Shown here piece by piece: positions 11,701 through 23,711 of a stretch of DNA of 38,552 nt. Numbering within the stretch: the stretch's first letter is position 1; each line of letters begins with the position of its first letter. A program made the translations under genes and the position numbers. This stretch comes from Funneliformis mosseae. Its lineage: Eukaryota; Glomeromycota; Glomeromycetes; Glomerales; Glomeraceae. The notes below the pieces were generated by a model. The model was given only the letters and a program-made list of their open reading frames with translations, ran no database searches and was not told where the DNA came from. Location: NCBI GenBank assembly GCA_910592005.1, contig CAJVPP010000247.1:1-38552 (forward strand). Direction: 5' to 3'.

Positions 11701-12040
11701 CCTGGCACTTCTTAACGCATTCAACAACATTTATAAATCACAGTTTCCATAGCATGATGAGTTCGTCGGACGGAAGCTAGAATATGTATTCTCATACATT
11801 GAAGTTATAGAATACATTCATTGGGATTCCACGATTTTTGTACACAATTTGAAGAATCTCTAGTTAATCTTTTATCAGATGCATTGAAGTTGAGTTTTTT
11901 TTAATTTTATTATATTTTATTATTACACACTAGTAATTGATTTTTTTGTATAGCTACTAATGAAGATGCCAAATATTGTTTTTTTGGAAGTTTCCCCCCT
12001 CCTATTGCAAAAAAAACCATACAACAAGAACCAAATCTGA
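11701..12040 (+). pseudogene. Broken gene remnant, function unknown
   Basis: One frame from 11753 reads HDEFVGRKLEYVFSYIEVIE... and stops at 11861. A second frame from 11842 reads TQFEESLVNLLSDALK. A GT donor at 11893 and TAG acceptor at 11953 lead to TNEDAKYCFFGSFPPPIAKK and a GTAAGC donor near 12040. The pieces fit one protein only with a frameshift between them. I do not recognise the family. Confidence 0.35.
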
Positions 12041-14408
12041 GTAAGCAGTTTTATTTCATCTATTTAAACGAAATTTTATATTCATCTTCTACATCATTTA
12101 CTTTGGAAGCATGATGCGTATTTCATTTACTGGTGGTTTTGGTCTTGTATAGAGGGTTTTCATCCATCAAGAGACGAAAGGAAAGTTTATATATCATCGA
12201 AGGAATTGATTATGTTCTGTATTATAATTACTTAATTTTAATTTGCATTCATAATACGGACATTTTCATAAATCTCGGTCCGGTCTTAATTTTAATTATG
12301 AATGGAATTTATAAATTACTCAGTATAATTTTTTTCCTTATAAATAAAATCATTATTCAATTGGAAGATTGATTCGCAAGAATGCGTCTCAACTTTCTTT
12401 TACTCAAAAAAATTTAATTAAAAGGTTATTATTATTGATCTCTTTACTCTTATCTTGAACAAACCTAAATATATGACAAATTAATTAAGATTTGATTTAC
12501 CTTCAAATCTGTTATTACTTTAATATATTTATTTTTTTTATTATATTATTAATAAATATTTAATAATATCTAAGGAACTAGGCTTTCTAAAATTAAAATC
12601 TTATATGTTTGATAAACTGAAACTGAAACTTATTAGTAAAATCAAATTTTAAGCTAGTTTATGATAATTAGCATTCCTAGAAATACTATATGTAATGTTA
12701 ATATATTATCTTTTTTGTTTTTATCATTTTCCATTACTTTAAAAGAGAAACTATTATAATTTTTAGATTTTATGTGATTTTATATATATTAAAAATTTTT
12801 TGCCATGTCAGAATACCTAATATATGATTGAAACATATATTCTATTTTTTATTTTTATATCTTCTTTAATATTTATTAAGTTTACTTAAAATACTAAAAT
12901 TTGAATAAATTATATTATTAAATTTGATTAAATACAATATTTAAAATTGGATAAATAATAAAAAATAATTTGATAAACATCATTATTATATATTTGTAAT
13001 TAATAATATCTAATCTTAAATTTTTATATATTTTTATTTTTAAAAAATAAGTAATATATTTATAGTTCTATATTCATATTATCAAGTTTGAGTAATTGAG
13101 AATCAAACCAATTAGGTTATTATAAAATTTTATTAAAAGATCTATTCTATTTATTAAGAGGTGAAATATATAATGAGCAATTTGATTGAAGTTGGAATAA
13201 TATATTAAATAGTTTCAAATAATTTTATATATAATAAGTAATTTTTGTTAAAAATTATTATAATAATTTTTATAAATAATTTTTAAAAGAAAAAAATTTT
13301 AAAATCAATAATTATAATAAGATTAATAAATTAGAATTGGATTTATAGGATCTGATTTTGAATTTTAAAAATAAAGATTAATAAAAATATTTCATTATAT
13401 ATTATTATTAAAAAATAAAATATAATATCAATAAATAAAATCTTCTTTAAAATTAACAAATTTATTGATATTTTTAGGATTATTTAAAATAGTTTAATAT
13501 CTTTACTTTTAAATAAATAGATGATTAATTATAATTATTTATTTAAAACTATTTAAAATATTTTTATTTTTAAATTTAATTTAACTTATCAAAACTACTA
13601 GTAAGCTTTAATAAAATAAATTATTATTTTTAAAATTTTTAATATTATCAATATATAATAATAAAAAATTATACTTTTTAATAATATTATTTATTTATAA
13701 TAAGTATTTTGTAAAAAAAAAGAAAAAAATTAAAAATTTTTTTTTAAATTAAGATTAATATGTAATCTTTTTTTTTTTAAAAGAAAGAAAATTATATATA
13801 TTATACCCTATATCAATGATATACATTTTATGCTTCTAATAACATAAAATTTGATTGAAAGTTTCTAATTCAAATAAATTTATTAGAGAATTATATTTTC
13901 AACCCTTCTAAAAGTACTTTCAAGAATATTTTCAATCTTCTAAGTGAATATTATTATTTTATACACTTATAGTAAAAAATATATTTAAAATAAAAATAAA
14001 AATTATATTTTTTATAATTTTCTTTCTTTTTACTATAAATATATAAGTATTTTTTTTATATTATAATAATAAGTAATATTTAAAAGTAAATCTGAATATT
14101 TTAACAAAATAATAAAAAAAGATTTTATTAAATTTTAATAAAAAAGTAAACTATATTAAATTTTATTAAAAACTTATAAAAATAAAATTTAAATATTTTA
14201 TCAAATTTAAAATAAATTTTTTATTAATTTTTAAGAGTCATATTAATTTTAATTTTAATGTCTATTAAATTTTTTTTTTTTGTAATTTTTTATTTTATAT
14301 TAAGTCTAATAAAATTTTATTTAATTAGTATTATATTTTCTATATTAATGATATGAATAATAATATTTAATTTATTAAATTAATATAAATCTTAAATAAA
14401 TAAATTTA

Positions 14409-14580
14409 TAATCAACTCTTGATATAACAAATTCTTAATATAATGAATTTTTTGAATAAATATAATAAAAATACTCTTATTATAGCAAATTGACTAATTT
14501 AATCTCTTAAAATCTTTATTATAGCCTTATAACAAAGTTGAGATCTAGGATATAGAGTTCATTATAACAAGAGTTGACTG
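14409..14580. mobile_element. 172-base pogo/Tc1-like MITE
   Basis: The ends are inverted repeats. The right end, read outward-in, begins CAGTCAACTCTTGTTATAAT, and the left end reads TAATCAACTCTTGATATAAC. TA dinucleotides flank both sides (14407-14408 and 14581-14582), as for Tc1/mariner-pogo insertions. No coding sequence is inside, so it is a non-autonomous element that has decayed. Confidence 0.7.
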
Positions 14581-17459
14581 TATTTATTATTTACTAATTA
14601 AACTAATATATTTAAAAAAGCAATTAGTTAATTTAATATAATAAATTTAGCATTTAAATTTAATAAGAAGAAATTATTAAAATAATATTATGTAATGATT
14701 AATAAATTACTAATATAATAATACATTTCATTTTTTATATTTTAGCAAAACAATTTTATATATTATATATATAACAGTATAAAGATAAGAATTTATAAAA
14801 TACTATATTACATAATTTTAATAATAAAAAAAATATATTATAAAGAAACTATAATTATAAACTATTAAAAATAACTATACTTTAACATTAATTAATTTTG
14901 ATGATGTTAAAATTAATTACATCAATTCAATATTTATTATAAATTATTAATAGAATAATTTTGTCTGTCAAATACAATTTATAATAAATAATTAATTAAA
15001 CAAATTATTTAATATAGAAAACAGATAAAATATATAGAATATAGATAAATAATTTATTGAAGTTATAAAGTATTAATTCTTATATTGCTAATTATTATAA
15101 TAAAAATAATATTTTTTATTTTGCTATTGCTACTATTACTACTGCTAATATTAATAATAATAGTAATAATATAAATAAATTAAATTTTTATATATAAAAA
15201 TTAATTTATAAAATCTTCTTAATAATAAATAGTAACTTTTATTAAAGTTTATTAAACTTACAAAATTTTAATAATTTGTAAAATTTAAATTTTAGTGATT
15301 ATAATAATTAAAATATATTAAAAAATTATTCTAATAATTTTAATAATAAACAGACATTTTAATTCAATTAAGTTTCTTAAATATATATTTAAAATTCTTT
15401 TAAAATAACTTTATTATTAATTAATAATACTATAGTAATAAAATAATAGCTTTTAAACTCTGCAATTACTTTAATTATTAATACAATTATAAAATAATAT
15501 TTAAATTAGTATTAAATTAAATAGTATATCATAAGAAATAATAATACAGAAATAATAAAATTTTTATAAATTTATTATTATTTAACTTATTTTATAGTTA
15601 GAATATAATTTAAAAATTTTTATAAAAAATTAAAGAGATAATAAAGAAATTATAAGAATAAAAAAATAATTATTAATTTGTAATAAAAAAAAAAATATAA
15701 CTTATTATTAGATAATTAAAAATAAAAAATATATAAAAATTTATAATAAAAAAGTAAAAAAATTATTATAATAAAAGAAAAAAGATAAACTATTAATTTA
15801 AATTTATTAAATAATAAAAAAATAAAAAATATTATAGTTTTATATTATAATATGTAAATATAAAAATAAAAATTTCATTTATTATTATTTTAACTTTATT
15901 AAATATATAATTTCTTTATAATTACTTAAAGATTTAAGCATAAAAATTACATAAGTATCTTAAACTATAATATTTAATGTTAATAATAAAAAGAAAATTA
16001 TTAGAAGTAATAACAAAAATTTTTTTAAAAATTAATATTATATAATTTTCTTAATGCTATTATAATAAAAAGTAATTTTTATATTACTATTATTAAAAAA
16101 TACTAGTTAAAAGAAAGAAATACAAATATTATTAATTAAAAAAGACTTTTTATTTTTATTAAAATAAATAAAATATTGTTATATTAATAAAAATATTATT
16201 AAAAAATCTCATAATTAGATTATCAAAAAAAAAATTATAAAGAAATTGATAAAATTGAAAATGTAAAATATATTATTGATGATAATTATAATAGTAAAAA
16301 TATGAAAAAAAAACAGATTTATAAAAATAAATTTACTATTTTAATCAATATATAACAAAAAAAATATTAAATATATTGAAAAAACTTTAGATTAAATAAA
16401 TTTTTTTTATTAGAAAATTTATTAATAATAAAAAAAAAATAAAATATAAAAAATTTTTAATTCAAAATAAAATAAAAGACTAAATATCTATGCAAAGTAT
16501 TCTAATATATGTTTGCTTAAAAATTGAGTCAATGCTGATTAACTTTTACAATATTTTTTTAGTTAAGATCATTCTAAACTTAATAACAGTTCTGTTTTCT
16601 AATATATTAATAAGTTAAGCAAAAAATAAATAGTTAATTTGATAATTTTATATAAGACTATTTTGTAAGTATATTTGATATACTAAATTAGTTTTAAAAA
16701 TAAAAAAAAAATATTTATAATAAATTTAATATTTACAAGTTTATTATCCTTCAATTGTTTTGCCTACAAATTTGTAAATAATTTTATTTATTAATTATAA
16801 TTATTTTTAATTATTTTTAAATATTTTAAAATATAATATTAAAAAATTAATACTTTTATAATAAATTTTATGATATTTTCTAAGTAAAAATCAAAAAAAA
16901 AAAAAGTAATTAACTAGTGATTTTTTAAAGATAAATAAATGATAAATTATTATAAAAAAAATTAAAATTTAAACTTATATATTTTGCTATCTATCAATCT
17001 CAAATATTATCATTTAATAGGTTTTAATATACTAAATCAAAAAAAAACTAAATTTTATATTTTTATAATTATTAAATAATTAATTATTTTAAAAAATCAA
17101 AAATTAAAAAAATTAATATATTTTGATAATTATAAATTTTAAAAGTTTAAAAATACTATTATTAAATACATCATAATATAATAAATCTAAAAATTTTTTT
17201 TATTTTTTTTATAATCATTAGATATCAAAATATTTTAAATTTTCTAAAATATTTTAGAAATAATTTTATACTTACAGTTTAATGGATAATACTATTTTAT
17301 CAAAAAGTTTTTTATAAATATTTAATATATTATATACATTAAATGCTATTAAATGTCAAAAGTATTAAAATACAAATTTTATATCAATTAATACTAGTAA
17401 TATAATTAAAATTGCTTATTTAAACTTATTATAAATTAGGCAAAATATTTAAACTGTAG

Positions 17460-17560
17460 TTTTATTATTTTTTTTATTAAGGTTTTAATATAATTTTGCA
17501 TTTTGATATAATTTTAACTTTTTGAGCTTTACAAATTTTTAATATAATTTTACTAACTTT
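17460..17560. repeat. Degenerate tandem TTTTAATATAATTTT motif
   Basis: The motif gTTTTgATATAaTTT / TTTTAATATAATTTT occurs three times between 17480 and 17550. A related series with gTTTTGATATAGTTT, gTTTTGAGATAGTTT and TTTTAATATAATTTG lies at about 25335-25430. This suggests two decayed copies of one repeat family. Confidence 0.35.
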
Positions 17561-18132
17561 ATTTTTTATATATAAATTATATATAATAAAAGCAATAATA
17601 GTTAAAAATATTTATAATAACATTAATTTTAGTTTAAAAATACATATAATAATATTAACATTATAATAATGCAATAATAAATTAATATATTTATTTATAA
17701 TATAAAATATATAATTACTATTATTAATATATTAAATAAATTACATAGTTTTTTAAATAATAATTTATGTAATACTATTATAATTATTTTTATTTATTTA
17801 TTTATTATAAGCATTTTAATAATATTATAATTATTATTAGTGTCATTAGGTAAATATTTTAAATAAATAGGCAAGAAAATCACAATTTTTAAATTTTAAA
17901 TAAAGTATCTTAAATATTAATAATCAAATTTTATAATATTAGTATAAATACATATATTTAGATAATTATTAAATTTATATTTGTCAAAAATTTTAGTTTA
18001 TAATTTAATGACTTTATATTAATTTTTGTTAAAAGTAGTTTTTGTAAAATTATTTCTAATATAAACTATATTTAAATTTCATTTTACATTTTATTCTAAT
18101 GTAAAAATATATTTAATTATTAAAGTAATATA

Positions 18133-18720
18133 CAGAGGGTGGATAAAAGTATCTACACATTTTTTTATTTAATATAAAACTTATAATTTTTTTGTATTAA
18201 TCAATTAATATTTTATTTAAAGCTAATTAAGATCTACATTTTGTACTAAGTAACTAGTATTTAGTTGTGCTACCATTTGCCATAATTATAGCTTAAATTT
18301 GTTGCAGCATACTATCAACTAGATTTCGATAGTATACTTCAGAATTTCTTGCCAAACCCTTTTAACATATCAGTCAAATTAGATAGAGGTTTTTTATAAG
18401 CTCAGATGCTTTTCTTGACTTCAGCCTAAAGATTCTCAATTGGATTAAAATTCAGACTTTGAGCTGGCCAAGATAATGTATGAGATTATTTTTCATTTGA
18501 AAAATTATTGCAGTTAATTCTTTAGTTTTTACCATTTTTTTTAGATTTTCAGAGAAGTAAAATTTATTAAAAAAAAAAATAAACTATTATTCTTTTTATT
18601 TTTATAATATAAATAAACACTTAAGTATCATGTAAATGCAATTTGTTATTGTGATCATATGACTTTACTAGTATTAATTCACGTTATGGAGGGTGTGCAG
18701 ATACTTTTATCTACCCTCTG
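18133..18720 (-). mobile_element. Tc1/mariner element, internally deleted
   Basis: The 27-base terminal inverted repeats at 18133-18159 and 18694-18720 differ at two positions and begin CAGAGGGT. TA flanks each end (18131-18132 and 18721-18722). At 588 bases the element is less than half the length of an autonomous Tc1 element. It retains only the end of a transposase gene on minus. Confidence 0.9.
18254..18470 (-). pseudogene. Tc1-type transposase C-terminal remnant
   Basis: The minus strand reads WPAQSLNFNPIENL*AEVKK, matching the WPAQSPDLNPIENLW region that carries the third acidic catalytic residue (Glu in NPIE). After a frameshift it continues RVWQEILK, then RNLVDSMLQQI*AIIMANG and ends ...TKY-stop at 18254. 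Stops replace Trp (TGG to TAG), Arg (CGA to TGA) and Gln (CAA to TAA). The N-terminal DNA-binding domain and the first two catalytic aspartates are missing. Confidence 0.85.
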
Positions 18721-19382
18721 TACAATTATCTCAAAGGCCTTTTCTAAGAAAAATTAATGATTATCAAATAAAATAATTTATTATTATGATTCACTTAATA
18801 GATTTACTTATATAATTAATTATCAAGATCAATTCTATAATGAAGATAAGAAAAAAATTGAAAGTGTAAAATAATAACTTTATTAACTTGAAAAGTTTAT
18901 AAATTTAGTCACAAAATTTATTTAATCTCTAAGCAAAACTTTGTTAACTTAAGGTTAACTTATAGGACTATTTATATAAAATTGTTAACTATTACTATAT
19001 TACATTTTTTGATAATTATAAACAATACATAGAATAAAAATTATATAATATAATATAAGTAATAAAATAAAGACTATATAACATTTATAATAAAAAGTAA
19101 ACTATTTGATACATATATTATAAAATTAATCAAACAATACATGTATTATATGTTTATTATGCATCACTTTTATGATTTTAATATATTATCATTATAATAA
19201 AAAATGTAAATTACCTTGTTTTGTAATGCATTAATTTTATTAATAATATCAGATTCTATAATTCCAGTCAACTTTTGCATAACTAAATTAAGATTATTTC
19301 TTTTTATCATTTGTTATTTTAAGATAAATATAAATATCAATTTATAAACTTAATTTAAAATTACCATTACTTCAACTATTTT

Positions 19383-19883
19383 ATTCTTCTTTCAGATATT
19401 TCAATATTATATACTAGATATATTTTTCAAATAATTCTCTAATTCTTTTTACAAATCCTTGATCATAATATTGTTCTATTGGAAATTTCTAGAAAAAAAT
19501 AAGTTGTAATTCATTTAGTAATTAAATAATCAAATAAAAATTATTTACTCAATGTATTTGTTCAGATACCTAAATAAAATTTCTTGTATAATTTGGAGAT
19601 TTCATCAAAATATACTCATGAATATCTGCATTATGTTTAGTCTCAACCTAATAACTGATAAAAATGATATTTCCATTTTTTGTTAGAATTTCTTAAAAAT
19701 AAATCTCTTTTCTGTAATCAATTACTAGATTGTAATATTCACAACCTTGTGGATATCCTAGTAGATAAACCTAAAAGAAAACTTACTTAAGCAACCATCA
19801 GGTTCATTTGGATATATAGAATTATTATACAGGATAATTTTTAATTTCTCATTCATTAAACCTTTTATGTGGATTTGTGACAT
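19383..19883 (-). pseudogene. Decayed multi-exon gene, function unknown
   Basis: Reading down the minus strand from 19883: MSQIHIKGLMNEKLKII... YPNEPDGCL, then in another frame LLGYPQGCEYYNLVIDYRKE, TKNGNIIFISY*VETKHNAD, IHEYILMKSPNYTRNFI, and, after an intron-like gap, KFPIEQYYDQGFVKRIRELF. In-frame TAA/TAG codons occur at places where Trp is plausible. The local base composition is higher in G/C than the surrounding block, as for a younger insertion or a former gene. I do not recognise the family. Confidence 0.4.
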
Positions 19884-20040
19884 CTATTCCTAATCTTTTC
19901 ATTTCTTACCATTAAGATTAGTGTAGAGTTTTGGAAAAATTAGTTTTATCTAAAAGATTACAATTATATTGCGGTTTGGATTTTTAAAATGAAATGAAAT
20001 CTACAAATTTTGAGTAATTTTAGTTATTAAGGTAGATTTG

Positions 20041-20968
20041 TTCACATGACCATGATCAGCAGAGTGAACCAATAAAAAAAATTGACTAAAAAGTGGATTT
20101 CCCCCTTTCTACTGACCGCCCCCCATATGTTTAAATTAGTCATTAATTTAAAATAACATTAATAATGATTTTAGCTTTAATATGTAAAAGTAATTACAAT
20201 TCCCATTGAAGGAGTTAATAAAAATATAAGTTCGCGAAAGAAAATTACTTGTAAAAAAATAAACAATTATGTGAGAAAAAAATTATTAAATAAAGAGTTT
20301 GTTTAAAAATAGTTAACAATAGCTTTCATAATCACGTGACACCACTTATCCGGCACCTCGAAACGAATAACTATCGCTACTCTTAAGGTAGCTTATAATG
20401 TTGGGAATCAATTGGATTTGAGATTCAAGCTCCGAATTAACTAACATGATAAGGCACATAGCATATAAAATTAAAATAGTGGTAAAGAGTTGTGTCACTT
20501 ATATTAATTCCAGTACATCTGCGTCAAAAATAAGCGTGACATCGAATTACTATAGCCACACTTTTTACGTAAAGCACAATTCTTTATGTGAAAAAGCAGA
20601 TGTTAGAAAGGAAAATATTTTTGCATTATTCTTTATATATTAATTAGTCAAATAAAATTTTTGAGAAAGTGATTCTGGAAAGTGGTTTTGATAGAAGAAC
20701 CGTCCTTTGAATCTATTTATATTATTATTACGTTTATTGACTAATTCAATGATCTTGCTTAATTATTGATTGATTCATTGTCTAATAGATTCGTAATATT
20801 CACATTACCTTCATACTTCCTATAATTTACGAAATGTTAGTATAGCCGGATTTTTCAAATCGAAGGACGCAAGCAAAAGAAATTCTAATATATGACGCAG
20901 TATCATGCTCACTCACGTGATTACTACAATAGGATACTGACTATATTGTTCTACAATATTTAAATGAT
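20041..20968. other. Upstream region of the Gag-MIR array
   Basis: C-rich patches occur at 20100-20125. CACGTG motifs lie at 20333-20338 and 20914-20919, the second about 92 bases before the conserved start of the first family member. An open frame at 20446-20643 is unlike any known protein. Confidence 0.4.
20914..20919 (+). promoter_or_regulatory. CACGTG motif upstream of Gag-MIR copy A
   Basis: The block CTCACGTGATTA(C/T) precedes copy A (20912) and copy B (23611), and CGCACGTGATTATCAT precedes copy C (28539). Shared context extends over tens of bases in copies B and C, including GAATGC-GATT-ATTGTTTC. It may be a retained promoter element. Copy D lacks it. Confidence 0.45.
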
Positions 20969-21923
20969 TTGAAAATTGAAAAAAAAACTCTAAATTTAAC
21001 AAAAAATGTGTGCCTTCCAAAATATGATGGGAATATTCACCCAGATGAATGGGTAAATGATATTCAAAATAATTTCAATTTAAAAGAAAAACTTGACGCA
21101 AATAATTATTTAGATTATGCTATTTCTTTAGTAGATCCTATTATCAAACTTCCAAGTGGAATTGTTAGTTTTGAAAAACTTTGTAGTGCACTTAAGGATG
21201 ACATTTCCTTCACAGTATTCAAAAATACAAATGTAAGGAAATTGCAAATATTAAAATACATTCCTGAAAAAGAAGGCGGCGAAACTTCAAAATTTATTTC
21301 AAATTTTCGCAAATTATGTTATAATGCTGAAATTAACGATATTGAGGAACAACAAGAATGCCTTTATCAATCACTTCCAAATGATTATTTAACTGAATCT
21401 TCTAAGAGAAAAATAAAAATTAATACTATAAATGGATTGATTAAAGAATTTGAGGAAATTGCTATGGATGTTTCTAATATAATTAGAAATGGATCCATTG
21501 TAGCTTTAAAACACGTTGCTACAGGAAAATATTTAAGTTCAATTAGTGGGTTATGTCATTTTATAGATATTTTCATGCTAGATAAATTGATAATTATATT
21601 TATTAAATTAATTTAGGTTTTTGCAAATAATTATGATTCGGTGGCTTTATGGAAAATTACATTCGCGAATGGTAAAGAACAAGCTTCATACACTGATACT
21701 AATATATATTTGCAACACCTAAAGTCTAATTACTTTCTTGGACTTAATATATCCAATTATTTTGGCCGGTATAATAATCATAAATCTCCAGTAACTGAGC
21801 ACATTGAAGCTATTCATTAACTTTTATTATTTAAAAATATATTTTTTTTTTAACGAAAAGTTTAATTGATTTCATTTTAGTAAGTTGTAACCCAGTCGAC
21901 AGAGTCTATGATACTCAATGTAT
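20969..21923 (+). pseudogene. Gag-MIR family copy A, broken
   Basis: The exon 1 homologue begins at CLPKYDGNIHPDEWVNDIQ. It keeps the Gag-like domain (SFEKLCSALKDD, GGETSKFISNFRKLCYNAE) and the first MIR strand (GSIVALKHVATGKYLSS). Three defects are visible. The family start ATG (21006) is out of frame through a two-base insertion, and no other in-frame ATG lies before it. A deletion removes the end of exon 1 (TTGSNTQL) and the intron donor. The exon 2 homologue (21617-21809) is open and in phase, but its donor GT is CT. Exon 3 (from 21881) fades out after about 40 bases. Confidence 0.8.
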
Positions 21924-22556
21924 TACATTTCTTTAAATTGTGCTGAATAATACTTCATACAATACTCAATACAACTCCATAAATTTTCATTAGTGTTAGG
22001 ATGTCCTTATACTACTCATTTAGATGAATAAGGCCATTGAATAACTTTTTTTTAAGTATTAGATTTGAATAACGTTTGACATGATTTATATAATTCTTGG
22101 GATTTCCTTGAAAAACAAATTAATCATCATGTCTTGTAGTAATGTCACATCTCGCTTCTAGAAATATGATAAATAAATTTTTATACAGAAAAAAATTAAA
22201 AAATTAATGAAGTATACTGAGGTGAAACATGAACATTTGGATTTACCTTGTACATTGATGGCAAACAAAAAATAAAGTAGGCGACGACAGGGACATTATA
22301 ACTTAAAATATGTAAAGGTGAAATATTTATCATGAAATTTTAATTTTATGTAATAATAAATAATAAATTGATTTTAATTTACTTTACATAATAAATAATT
22401 TAATCCTTATTATTTTCCTTTCGGCCGGAATAATATGTAAATTTCAATTTTTCTAGCAGTAACAGCTAATTACTTTCGTCCTAATCCTTTCGCTTTACGT
22501 CTTTTAACAGATTCCACTTGAACATGAAACATTGCACCACTTTTGAACTATATCTA

Positions 22557-22620
22557 TGGCGGTTTGTTATTAAATCACGCTACATGCCAGGTCATTTGAT
22601 TTTCATAGCAAATGACCCAT
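22557..22620. mobile_element. Small foldback/MITE-like element, copy 1
   Basis: The ends resemble the element at 26523-26603: TGGCGGTTTGTTATTAAATC on the left, and TGGGTCATTTGCTATGAAAA when the right end is read outward-in. An inner perfect nine-base hairpin, GGTCATTTG/CAAATGACC, lies at 22590-22617. It has no coding content. Confidence 0.45.
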
Positions 22621-23612
22621 ATGCAAATTCCAACTTATTGGATTGGATAATGTTCATCATATGCCCGAATTACAATTTGCTCCGAATTTAAATTTTAATT
22701 TTGGGCAACCCTTAACTTTGGTACAAAATTCTAATTTTTTTTATTTATTTATAAATCCAACATTTCTTATGTTTTCGATATTTATTTTTTTCGATGTTGC
22801 TATTTCAATATACTGTATAGAATTGGAATACCTAATGCGCAGCTATAAAAATTATCATCCGAATTTATATGTTGCGAAGCCAAAGTCGTTATTAAAACTT
22901 CAAAGGTTTGACAAGAAACGAAAGATTTGTGATAATGCATGATAATAAAGTAACCTACATATGTTTTTAAATTGATTATTTAAGCAAATAAACGAACTTT
23001 CAAATGGAAATACAATCACAATTATATAAGAAAGTATACAGTTACTTGGCATCCAAGCTACAAATAATCCAGAACTATAGAAACAATGGAAATTATAGAG
23101 AGATTATTAGGGTTATTAAGCCATTAAAGATAATTTAAAAATTCAAAGTAATATTGAAAAGGTTGTTTAGAATAAGCCGATAGACAGTGCAGATTTTTCT
23201 ACTAATATTCATGGTGTTAGAATATTAGTGACGATTCGTTGCATTTGATGAGATATTATTTTGTGTATAAAACATATTTAAATACTAAACTAATCGTGTT
23301 CCGGATAAATAAACCGGTTCATTTATTTTTATTATTTTTTTTTTGTGAGCAATGTCAATGTAATTATTAATCTATTTATTTGGAATGCACGTTGTAAGTA
23401 TTAAATCAAGGGCCTTCTAATTGCATCACTAGTTATTATGGTTAAATATGGCAACGTAACTAGATTTAAAATTTTAAAATTTTGATCCTTATATTAAATT
23501 ATTTGTTGGTCCTAATTAACAAAAAATACCCACGTATACTTATCAAATAAATTGTAAAAATACAATGTGCAACGATAATAAATTTTAATATTTTAACTTT
23601 ATTTAGGTTACT

Positions 23613-23618
23613 CACGTG
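23613..23618 (+). promoter_or_regulatory. CACGTG motif upstream of Gag-MIR copy B
   Basis: CTCACGTGATTATCATGC lies 99 bases before the ATG of copy B, matching the position and context before copies A and C. Confidence 0.45.
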
Positions 23619-23711
23619 ATTATCATGCTTAATACAATAGAATGCTGATTCTATTGTTTCCATGATTATAAATGTTCTCTGAGTTACACTTTTGAACTTT
23701 ATTTAATAAAA

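Larger units (their letters stand above)
12376..20040. other. Extremely AT-rich block without intact genes
   Basis: This 7.7-kb block is almost wholly A and T; for example, the 60-base lines starting at 15661 and 17641 hold three and four G/C bases. No open frame of about 60 codons is present. It contains recognisable relics of a Tc1/mariner element, a pogo-like MITE and a decayed gene. It returns to more mixed sequence near 20,040-20,120, where short C-runs occur. It could be old heterochromatin or a centromere-like block; nothing here proves either. Confidence 0.7.
21924..23711. other. Spacer between family copies A and B
   Basis: No intact gene. A foldback element lies at about 22557-22620. 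On minus, a possible terminal exon at about 22475-22545 reads KSGAMFHVQVESVKRRKAKG and ends GLGRK-stop after an ATATAG acceptor, but no upstream exons could be joined. On plus, 23046-23225 reads broken pieces (LGIQATNNPEL*KQWKL, KDNLKIQSNIEKVV*NKPID) whose stops could be former Trp. An open frame at 22643-22942 is unlike known proteins. Confidence 0.35.

Noticed and set aside
11741..11800. Hammerhead-ribozyme-like string TGATGAG-TTCGTCGGAC-GGAA
   Set aside because: The core needs CUGAUGA and GAAA; here the first base and the GAAA differ, no matching stem I closes, and the same bases read as protein (HDEFVGRKLEYVF).
12133..12372. Open frame of 79 codons
   Set aside because: Hydrophobic, low-complexity translation of AT-rich DNA without splice or start context.
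12376..20040. AT-rich block as inserted mitochondrial DNA
   Set aside because: No mitochondrial gene, tRNA or rRNA is seen; it holds nuclear-type transposon relics instead.
20390..20450. tRNA-like A and B box (GGTAGCTTATAATG, GAGATTCAAGCTCC)
   Set aside because: No acceptor or anticodon stem can be formed, and the B box lacks GTTCGA.
22249..22299. Minus-strand ATG frame MSLSSPTLFFVCHQCTR with a GT donor, hinting at a CHQC zinc-finger exon
   Set aside because: The best downstream acceptor leads to a stop within four codons, so no gene could be built.
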